From Bacteriovoracaceae bacterium (GTDB lineage Bacteria; Bdellovibrionota; Bacteriovoracia; Bacteriovoracales; Bacteriovoracaceae), in assembly GCA_023954595.1 (NCBI GenBank), contig JAGSHJ010000187.1:1-6110 (forward strand): a stretch of DNA of 6,110 nt, in the 5' to 3' direction. A model generated the notes under the pieces. That model saw only the letters and a list, made by a program, of their open reading frames with translations, did no database searches and was not told the DNA's origin. A program made the position numbers and the translations under genes. Shown piece by piece: positions 1 to 4,593 of the stretch (position 1 is its first letter; each line of letters opens with the position of its first letter).

Positions 1-658
1 CACCAGTTGTTCCACCAGTGTATTGAAGAAAGGCCGTATCTTCCAAGCTTGGAGTCTCTTTCTTGAACTTGGAACCATCTCCAAGCGCTAGCGCGTCTAG
101 AAATTTAATATGGCCTTGAAGCTCCCATGCAGGAACCATCTTTTTAACATGCTTAATAACAAAGTTCACAAGAAGAGATTTAGGAAAGCCTAGCATGTCT
201 CCGATTTGAGTCACGATGACATGTTTTATATCTGTCTTGTCTTTTACGTTCTCCAGGATCTTGGCTGAGTTTGCAAAGATGATAATCGCTTCAGCGCCTG
301 AGTCTTTTAATTGATGCTCAAGCTCTCTTTCAGTGTAGAGAGGGTTAACGTTTACAGCAATCATTCCCGCTCTTAGGATTCCAAATAGGGCCACAGGATA
401 TTGAAGAATATTAGGCATCATAAGTGCAACTCTTGCACCTTTTTTAAGACCTAAATTATTTTGCAAGAATGAAGCGAACTTCTTTGAAAGCTCATCGATG
501 TCTGAGAAGTTTAAAGTCTTACCCATGCAATGAAATGCAGGACGATCACTAAACTTTTCAAAGGAAGAATCTAGGATGTCTACAATGCTTGAGTATTCTT
601 TCTCATTTATTGTATGAGGTACGCCTTCTTGATAACTTGAAAACCAGGTTTTTTCCAT
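1..658 (-). CDS. fadD: Long-chain fatty acid–CoA ligase FadD, N-terminal part (cut by window edge)
   Basis: The enzyme activates long-chain fatty acids to acyl-CoA, using ATP and CoA, at the inner face of the inner membrane; this is the entry step to beta-oxidation. The visible 219 codons resemble E. coli FadD closely and almost without gaps, including an N-terminus of the MxKxW type, the block around residues 77-99 (RVALMMPNILQYPVALFGIL) and NVNPLYTERELEHQLKDSGA at 103-122. The ATP/AMP-binding loop YTGGTTG falls at residues 213-219, the same numbering as in E. coli FadD, so the N-terminus is complete. The frame runs off the window one base after codon 219; the catalytic C-terminal half lies outside. 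The ATG at 656-658 is preceded by AAAGGA about 10 nt upstream. It lies 116 bp downstream of the methyltransferase gene on the same strand but has its own promoter candidate. Identity is near certain. Confidence 0.95.
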   Translation of the reverse strand, partial: MEKTWFSSYQEGVPHTINEKEYSSIVDILDSSFEKFSDRPAFHCMGKTLNFSDIDELSKKFASFLQNNLGLKKGARVALMMPNILQYPVALFGILRAGMIAVNVNPLYTERELEHQLKDSGAEAIIIFANSAKILENVKDKTDIKHVIVTQIGDMLGFPKSLLVNFVIKHVKKMVPAWELQGHIKFLDALALGDGSKFKKETPSLEDTAFLQYTGGTTG

Positions 659-695
659 TTGATTCAATTCCTTTTAACTCTGTATGTATCTATAT

Positions 696-724
696 ATGAT
701 ATTAAAAATCTGCACCGGTGTGAA
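696..724 (-). promoter_or_regulatory. Candidate sigma-70 promoter of fadD
   Basis: Read on the minus strand, TTCACA (724-719, five of six to consensus) and TATCAT (701-696, five of six) are separated by exactly 17 nt. The expected transcription start near 689 gives a leader of about 30 nt carrying the AAAGGA ribosome binding site. The spacing and position fit, but this is a match by eye only. Confidence 0.55.
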
Positions 725-736
725 CCTCAATCACAC
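713..736. promoter_or_regulatory. Inverted repeat over the fadD -35: candidate operator
   Basis: GTGTGA (718-723) and TCACAC (731-736) form a perfect 6+6 inverted repeat with a 7-nt centre, overlapping the -35 hexamer of the fadD promoter. A second palindrome, CACCGGTG (713-720), overlaps its left arm. The position suits a repressor of fatty-acid degradation genes. The arms resemble a CRP half-site (TGTGA/TCACA), but the 7-nt gap differs from the usual 6. On the minus strand the same repeat could fold as a hairpin followed 8 nt later by TTTTT, so it might instead be the 3' end of the methyltransferase transcript. Confidence 0.4.
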
Positions 737-774
737 ACTTAAGAATTCTTTAGAACCGATGTCTTAAGAAAGTC

Positions 775-1521
775 TTAAAATTTAGCGGCAAGTCTCGCTG
801 TTTGTGGAAGGTTTTGGTGCGGGTAACCCTCATAATCGTCAAATACTTCGAATGACAGTTCGGCGTGAAAATACAAATAATGAATATTTAAACCCGCTAC
901 TTTAAATTCTTTCTCTAGTTCAATCCCGGGAATGACTCTTCTGATAGCACGCTCACCATCGCTAAACTCCTTATAGAGAGTGAAGTTCTCATCCATGCTG
1001 TATCCTACAGGAGTTCTAAATTGTTTTTGAAAAACCATGCTCTCCATTAAAAATAGTCCATCACTTTGAAGATGTTTCTTAACAAAAGTTAAATAACTAT
1101 TTCTATCTTCATCACTAATCAAACAGTGATACAGGTGCGAGTCCATAATCAAATCAAAGCTTCCAAGATCTTCCATTGTATTTGTTACATCTAGTACCTT
1201 AAAGCTTATATCTAGATCTCTCTCCTGCGCGATTTGTTGAGCTGCCATGATGGCCAGATTTGACACATCAACACCTACAACCTCAGCACCTTTGCGGGCA
1301 AAATAATGTGCCACACCACCAAGACCTGTGCCTAGGTCTAATACCCGAAGCTTGGAATAGTCTTTTTGTGGAAAGTTGAATTGCTTGCTATAGTCTTCGT
1401 AGAATTCTATGAGCGTTTGGCAATTAAGCTCAATATACTGATCCACCTTATTGGGATCGCTGAGCCACTGGGGCGTAAATTTTTCGTACGCTTGATTGAA
1501 ATTTTTGCCATAATTGTTCAT
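775..1521 (-). CDS. Class I SAM-dependent methyltransferase, substrate unknown
   Basis: This is a 248-residue soluble protein with a Rossmann-type SAM-binding domain. Motif I is VLDLGTGLGG at residues 60-69, the acidic ribose-binding residue is D85 in VVGVDVS, motif II is FKVLDVTN at 107-114, and the strand-4 region reads DLIMDSHLYHCL at 123-134, followed by LQSDGLFLMES at 151-161. The HLYHCL segment is of the kind seen in small-molecule methyltransferases, but no substrate can be named. About 85 C-terminal residues, rich in aromatic and acidic residues, may form the substrate lid. I chose the ATG at 1519-1521; an in-frame start 14 codons upstream (1563) would add a non-conserved hydrophobic stretch and overlap the divergent mnmD. 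There is no good Shine-Dalgarno; a TACAAT box ends 6 nt before the ATG, suggesting a leaderless transcript. The start codon is 29 bp from that of mnmD. Nothing points to a tRNA substrate except that neighbour. Confidence 0.88.
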   Translation of the reverse strand: MNNYGKNFNQAYEKFTPQWLSDPNKVDQYIELNCQTLIEFYEDYSKQFNFPQKDYSKLRVLDLGTGLGGVAHYFARKGAEVVGVDVSNLAIMAAQQIAQERDLDISFKVLDVTNTMEDLGSFDLIMDSHLYHCLISDEDRNSYLTFVKKHLQSDGLFLMESMVFQKQFRTPVGYSMDENFTLYKEFSDGERAIRRVIPGIELEKEFKVAGLNIHYLYFHAELSFEVFDDYEGYPHQNLPQTARLAAKF

Positions 1522-1532
1522 ATAAATATTGT
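1505..1532 (+). promoter_or_regulatory. Candidate mnmD promoter
   Basis: TTGCCA (1505-1510, five of six to the -35 consensus) is followed after 16 nt by TATTGT (1527-1532, four of six). A start near 1539 would give a leader of about 12 nt carrying the purine-rich AAGAAG before the mnmD ATG. The -35 lies inside the methyltransferase coding sequence, and the -10 overlaps the opposing TACAAT box. The -10 match is weak. Confidence 0.33.
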
Positions 1533-1556
1533 ATCCGTTAAAGAAGAAGCATGCAA
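1528..1556 (-). promoter_or_regulatory. Candidate methyltransferase promoter (leaderless type)
   Basis: On the minus strand TACAAT (1533-1528, five of six to TATAAT) sits 6 nt upstream of the ATG. With a 17-nt spacer the -35 position is TTGCAT (1556-1551), only a half match, and it covers the first two codons of mnmD. Transcription would begin at or next to the A of the start codon. Confidence 0.4.
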
Positions 1557-2297
1557 AAAACAAAACTTAAAAATCACGAACTTATATCCACAGAAGATGG
1601 AAGCATGAGTGCATTCTCCAAGACTTATGGAGAAAACTTTCACAACACAACCGGTGCCGCGAGTGAAACCCGTGCTCACTATGTTGATGGTTGTAAGGTT
1701 ATTCAAAGGGCAAAAGAGAACTCCCCATTTAATATCTTGGAAGTAGGCCTGGGCCTTGGCGTGGGAGTTATTGAGACTTATAACGCATGTAAGGACTTAG
1801 ACTCCACAATCAACTTCACAACCCTTGAAATTGATGAAGAGTTGATCATACATCTGAAAGAAAATAACCCATTATTTAAAGATCTAGAAAAGATCGGTCA
1901 GGATTATGTCTGCAGTGTGGGTAACTTTAATCTAGTGATTCTTCTAGGTGATGCAAGAGTGAGAATTGATGATTGCATGAATGATCTACACGCAATTTAT
2001 CAAGACGCATTTAGCCCTAAAAGAAACGCTTGGCTTTGGACTAAAGAGTGGTTTGATAAACTACACTCCCTAGCAAGTACAGAATGTATCATGAGCACCT
2101 ATAGCTCTAGCTCATCCATTAGAAAGTCCATGCTTGAAGCTGGATGGGTTATTAGAAAAGGCATAAAATTTGGAATGAAGCGCTCATCTACCAGAGCATA
2201 CATGCAAGGTGAGAGTGATCAAGACATAATAGAACATCTAAAGAGATCACCGGCCATCACACTTACTGACGACAACGCAGAGGACTACCATTTATGA
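1551..2297 (+). CDS. mnmD: tRNA 5-aminomethyl-2-thiouridine methyltransferase, monofunctional MnmD type
   Basis: The protein (248 aa) matches the methyltransferase half of MnmC, which uses SAM to convert nm5(s2)U to mnm5(s2)U at the wobble position of certain tRNAs, after MnmE-MnmG have made the nm5 group. Family landmarks occur in order: TEDGS (14-18), YGENFHN..GA (26-36), SAM loop ILEVGLGLGVG (62-72), acidic E93 in TLEID, LLGDAR (131-136), the signature DAFSPKRNAWLW (152-163, usually written FLDxFxPxxNPxxW), STYSSSSSIR (182-191) and KFGMKR (206-211). There is no C-terminal FAD oxidase domain, so it is the stand-alone form rather than bifunctional MnmC. The ATG at 1551 keeps the conserved N-terminal block and has AAGAAG just upstream; starting at the next ATG (1605) would lose TEDGS. 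Its stop overlaps the next gene by ATGA. The family call is firm; the exact tRNA target is inferred from the family. Confidence 0.9.
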   Translation: MQKTKLKNHELISTEDGSMSAFSKTYGENFHNTTGAASETRAHYVDGCKVIQRAKENSPFNILEVGLGLGVGVIETYNACKDLDSTINFTTLEIDEELIIHLKENNPLFKDLEKIGQDYVCSVGNFNLVILLGDARVRIDDCMNDLHAIYQDAFSPKRNAWLWTKEWFDKLHSLASTECIMSTYSSSSSIRKSMLEAGWVIRKGIKFGMKRSSTRAYMQGESDQDIIEHLKRSPAITLTDDNAEDYHL

Positions 2298-3232
2298 AGC
2301 AAAATACACTTACTAAACTTCTTGGAACTGACTACCCTATAATTCAAGCTGGTATGGTTTGGGTCTCTGGGGGCAAACTCGCAGGAGCTGCAAGTAAAGC
2401 AGGCTGTCTTGGAGTCATAGGAGCAGGCTCTATGAAGCCGGAGCTTCTAAGACATCATATTCAAAAAGCGAAGGCCATAAGTGACAAGGCCTTGGCCGTT
2501 AATCTTCCTATTATGTATCCAGGTTGTCCCGAGCAAATTGAAGTGGCACTAGATGAAGGCATTAGGATCTTTATAACTAGTGCCGGCTCCCCTAAAAAAT
2601 ATACTCAATATTTAAAAGACAAAGGATGTGTGGTTATTCATGTAACTAGCACTCCTGAACTAGCTAAAAAATGCGAGGACGCTGGAGTCGATGCCATAAT
2701 CGCTGAAGGCTTTGAGGCAGGAGGACATAACGGGCGTGATGAAATCACTACCTTGGCGCTAATCCCTCAAGTTGTGGATGCTGTTAAAATTCCAGTGATC
2801 GCAGCTGGCGGTATTGCAGATGGAAGATCCATTGTTGCGGCCCTTGCACTTGGTGCCCAGGGCGTTCAAATGGGTACAAGATTTTTAATGACACAAGAGT
2901 CAAGTGCTCATAATAATTTTAAAAACCTTCTACTTAAATCAACTCCAGGTTCAACCAAACTCTCCATGAAAAATCTCGTGCCCGTGAGACTATTTAAAAA
3001 TAAGTTCTTTGAACAAGTTCAAGAAATTGAACTTAAAGGTGGCGACAAGGATGAACTCTCCACTCTTTTAGGTAAAGGCCGTGCTAAGGCCGGAATGCTC
3101 GATGGTGATCTAGATGAAGGAGAGTTGGAAGTAGGCCAGGTATGTTCTTTGATTCATGACCTACCTACAGTTGAACAACTTGTTCAAGCTCTTGTGGCCC
3201 AAGTTGCTAACGTAAAAAATAACCTTCTGTAA
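2294..3232 (+). CDS. FabK / nitronate monooxygenase-family FMN protein
   Basis: This 312-residue protein is a TIM-barrel flavoprotein of the family that includes FabK (FMN-dependent enoyl-ACP reductase) and class II nitronate monooxygenases. Visible motifs are YPIIQAGM.WVSGGKLAGAAS near residues 14-34, a PGCPE loop at 76-80, EGFEAGGHNG at 138-147 with H145 in the place of FabK's catalytic histidine, the FMN phosphate-binding stretch IPVIAAGGIADG (166-177) and GTRF (194-197). The C-terminal part (GDLDEGELEVGQV, 271-283) also follows the FabK pattern, so I lean to FabK-like, but sequence reading alone cannot separate enoyl reductase from nitronate oxidation. Length is typical for both. The ATG overlaps the mnmD stop (ATGA), with AGAGGA about 9 nt upstream inside mnmD, so translation is probably coupled. 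A strong terminator follows 15 bp after the stop. No Cys-rich or extra domain is seen. Confidence 0.88.
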   Translation: MKQNTLTKLLGTDYPIIQAGMVWVSGGKLAGAASKAGCLGVIGAGSMKPELLRHHIQKAKAISDKALAVNLPIMYPGCPEQIEVALDEGIRIFITSAGSPKKYTQYLKDKGCVVIHVTSTPELAKKCEDAGVDAIIAEGFEAGGHNGRDEITTLALIPQVVDAVKIPVIAAGGIADGRSIVAALALGAQGVQMGTRFLMTQESSAHNNFKNLLLKSTPGSTKLSMKNLVPVRLFKNKFFEQVQEIELKGGDKDELSTLLGKGRAKAGMLDGDLDEGELEVGQVCSLIHDLPTVEQLVQALVAQVANVKNNLL

Positions 3233-3247
3233 GGTATTCAATATCGC

Positions 3248-3282
3248 GGCCAGGAGATTCTAAGTCTCTTGGTCTTTTTATT
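3248..3282 (+). terminator. Rho-independent terminator of the mnmD–fabK-like operon
   Basis: A 10-bp stem, GGCCAGGAGA (3248-3257) with TCTCTTGGTC (3265-3274) including two G-U pairs, encloses a 7-nt loop and is followed at once by TTTTTATT. It begins 15 nt after the stop codon. This is a textbook shape. Confidence 0.85.
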
Positions 3283-3568
3283 CTCCTCCCACTAGTTACA
3301 CGACACCTCTAAACTTCCTGTAATAAATATACGGTCCCAAATTGAGAACAGTTAATACTTAAAACTGAGGCGAAAGATTCATTTTAGGCCTATAAATCCA
3401 CTCAAGACAAAATAACGTTGAAGGTTATTAAAGATTGGAGGATCCCAAATAACAACACACCCTACATTTAAGTAGGAACTTTAAACGAAAGATAATTCGA
3501 TCACGAAAGGTCGTTTTTATAAACACGGTTTCAAAATAAACCATTACTTTAAAACATGGAGAATTTTT
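3283..3568 (+). other. Gene-free stretch and leader before the small secreted protein
   Basis: No coding potential is apparent in either direction in this AT-rich stretch, and no promoter with two good hexamers was found. It holds a hairpin CCTAC-ATTTAA-GTAGG (3461-3476) and then a short terminator-like hairpin at 3498-3518. The octamer CGAAAGAT occurs twice (3371, 3486) with a variant at 3504. The ribosome binding site of the downstream gene is GGAG at 3558-3561, 7 nt before the ATG. Part of this region is probably the 5' untranslated leader. Confidence 0.5.
3483..3518 (+). promoter_or_regulatory. Possible attenuator in the 5' leader
   Basis: CGATC (3498-3502) pairs with GGTCG (3509-3513) around a 6-nt loop and is followed by five T residues, a short terminator-like hairpin. 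AAACGA (3483-3488) can instead pair with TCGTTT (3511-3516), which would use up the terminator's right arm and part of its T run. The two folds exclude each other. Both stems are short, so chance is a real possibility. Confidence 0.25.
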
Positions 3569-3904
3569 ATGAAAAAACTATTAATTGGTTTAACGCTTTT
3601 AGGATCAATGTCATCTTTTGCAAATGACGAAATCAGTATTGTGGTTCCTGAATTAAATTTAAATAAGAAGGTCCATTTATTAGAATACGGCACAAATAAT
3701 CAGATTGGAGCAGATCAAACGACTTATTCTGCTATTTGTGCATATGAAATAACGAAGGCTTTAATTGAATCAGAAACAACAATTTATTTTGTTGAGCAAT
3801 TTAAAGATAAAACAAACCCAATGGCCAGGGCCGGTTCAGTTGCAGGAATGGCAAAGTATTGTACGACTGAAGCAAAGAAGGTTACTGAATTTGATTTTCA
3901 ATAG
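3569..3904 (+). CDS. Small secreted/periplasmic protein, function unknown
   Basis: I do not recognise this 111-residue protein. It opens with a clear Sec signal peptide: MKK, a hydrophobic core LLIGLTLLG, and a likely signal peptidase I site after A18 (SFA|ND). The mature part is about 93 residues, with two cysteines, C57 and C98, that could form a disulfide. It has a predicted strand-rich first half (EISIVVPELN, KKVHLLEY) and a helix-like middle (SAICAYEITKALIE). There is no lipobox and no membrane segment after the signal. GGAG lies 7 nt before the ATG, supporting this start. Leucine is almost always TTA here, whereas mnmD and the fabK-like gene often use CTT or CTA, so base composition differs from the upstream operon. 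It is convergent with the phospholipase-like gene. It may be a family restricted to close relatives. Confidence 0.8.
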   Translation: MKKLLIGLTLLGSMSSFANDEISIVVPELNLNKKVHLLEYGTNNQIGADQTTYSAICAYEITKALIESETTIYFVEQFKDKTNPMARAGSVAGMAKYCTTEAKKVTEFDFQ

Positions 3905-3919
3905 CTTGTTATCGAATAA

Positions 3920-3943
3920 GTCCCTGTTTTGAAAGACAGGGAC
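3920..3943. terminator. Hairpin between convergent genes, possible bidirectional terminator
   Basis: GTCCCTGT (3920-3927) and ACAGGGAC (3936-3943) form a perfect 8-bp stem with an 8-nt loop, starting 16 nt after the stop of the small secreted-protein gene. Downstream on the plus strand is A-rich rather than T-rich, and on the minus strand only TTATT follows, so it lacks a classic U tract either way. Its position between two convergent stop codons still argues for transcript end or 3' end protection. Confidence 0.5.
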
Positions 3944-4005
3944 ATAAAACAAAAAACTAATCGATGATCATCCTCAAAGTTATTGGGTGTCATTCAACCT
4001 CAAAA

Positions 4006-4440
4006 CTAATTACCTTCAAGTTCATGTTCTTTTATAATCTTTTCAATAATTTTTGGATCAAGTCCTGACTCTCGTAATGCGTCTACAGCAAGAACTCTTT
4101 GAGTTGAATTTAATGGTGAGAACTTTTTATCCTTCTCACTCCAGCCCCATGACCACTCGTATTTACTTTTTATTGGAGATAGATGTCCAAGTCTGACTCC
4201 CTGATAAATGATGGTAGACCAGATGTTATTGGATTTCTCAGCTACGCACTCTTTGAGCTTTTGATCACTTTCATCCATTTGTTGTTCATCTCCGCCCATC
4301 CAGTAACGGATGTCATGTTCAACACAACACTCAGACCAACTTCCATCAATGAAGTATGTACATGAGTCAGTCTCAAACGGACTTAGCTTTGCGTAAGCGG
4401 AAATAAAAGGAATCAATAGGACTATAAGGATGCTTTTCAT
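4006..4440 (-). CDS. Secreted phospholipase A2-like protein
   Basis: The 144-residue precursor has a Sec signal peptide (MKSILIVLLIPFISAYA, likely cut after A17) and a small cysteine-paired domain. The core reads DSC (25-27), then CCVEHDIRYWMGG (38-50), then D59 and C65. The CCxxHDxxY arrangement is that of phospholipase A2: H42 and D43 match the catalytic His and calcium-binding Asp, Y46 the conserved Tyr, and D59 may serve as the second Asp. The four cysteines (27, 38, 39, 65) could make two disulfides. A tail ending in YEWSWGW (94-100) fits small bacterial proteins of this superfamily as I remember them. Expected role is calcium-dependent release of fatty acids from phospholipids outside the cytoplasm; activity is inferred. 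I chose the ATG at 4438-4440 over a TTG two codons earlier. There is no Shine-Dalgarno; a perfect TATAAT lies 6 nt before the ATG. Confidence 0.8.
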   Translation of the reverse strand: MKSILIVLLIPFISAYAKLSPFETDSCTYFIDGSWSECCVEHDIRYWMGGDEQQMDESDQKLKECVAEKSNNIWSTIIYQGVRLGHLSPIKSKYEWSWGWSEKDKKFSPLNSTQRVLAVDALRESGLDPKIIEKIIKEHELEGN

Positions 4441-4446
4441 GAACAA

Positions 4447-4474
4447 ATTATATTTAAAACGGCGCAGTGCGCAA
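4447..4474 (-). promoter_or_regulatory. Promoter of the PLA2-like gene with an internal palindrome
   Basis: On the minus strand TATAAT (4452-4447) is a perfect -10, 6 nt upstream of the ATG. TTGCGC (4474-4469) is the best -35 at 16 nt spacing and is only a half match. The 11-bp perfect palindrome GCGCA-G-TGCGC (4462-4472) overlaps the -35 and spacer. It stands out as GC-rich in an AT-rich region and could bind a repressor. The start point would fall at the start codon, giving a leaderless mRNA. Confidence 0.5.
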
Positions 4475-4478
4475 CCTT

Positions 4479-4493
4479 TAAAACGAGGTTTTA
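4479..4493. repeat. 15-bp palindrome upstream of the PLA2-like promoter
   Basis: TAAAAC (4479-4484) and GTTTTA (4488-4493) are a perfect 6+6 inverted repeat with a 3-nt centre, lying just upstream of the -35 region of the PLA2-like gene. It could be an activator or repressor site; AT-rich palindromes also arise by chance. Confidence 0.3.
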
Positions 4494-4558
4494 CTTATAA
4501 ACATTGAGTTTCATTGGTCTATGAAATTTTGATTATTCTTTTGAATGATTTTGTCGGG

Positions 4559-4586
4559 TAAAAAGAAAGGCCTGCTATTGCAGGCC
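4559..4586 (-). terminator. Rho-independent terminator of htpX
   Basis: On the minus strand GGCCTGC-AATA-GCAGGCC (4586-4569) is a perfect 7-bp stem with a tetraloop, followed directly by TTTCTTTTTA. It begins 8 nt after the htpX stop codon, so htpX ends transcription here and is not read into the PLA2-like gene. Confidence 0.9.
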
Positions 4587-4593
4587 CTATAAA

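Noticed and set aside
741..780. Repeated CTTAAG-type words and the palindrome AAGAATTCTT after the methyltransferase stop
   Set aside because: AT-rich and short, with no following T tract on the minus strand; not strong enough to call a terminator or repeat element.
1522..1563. A longer N-terminus for the methyltransferase (start at 1563)
   Set aside because: It would add 14 mostly hydrophobic residues without family support and overlap the mnmD start; the ATG at 1519-1521 fits the domain better.
1366..1608. An 80-codon plus-strand frame across the methyltransferase/mnmD junction
   Set aside because: It overlaps two well-supported genes in other frames and has no ribosome binding site or family motif.
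3963..3972. Perfect palindrome GATGATCATC between the convergent genes
   Set aside because: It lies downstream of both genes, away from any promoter, and a single 10-bp palindrome is expected by chance.
4441..4446. TTG start two codons upstream of the PLA2-like ATG
   Set aside because: ATG at 4438-4440 gives a standard MKS signal-peptide start, and the TATAAT box leaves no room for a leader before the TTG.
4507..4535. TTTCAT-TGGTCT-ATGAAA hairpin followed by a T-rich run on the plus strand
   Set aside because: The stem is almost all A-T pairs and no plus-strand gene ends here, so a terminator call is not justified.
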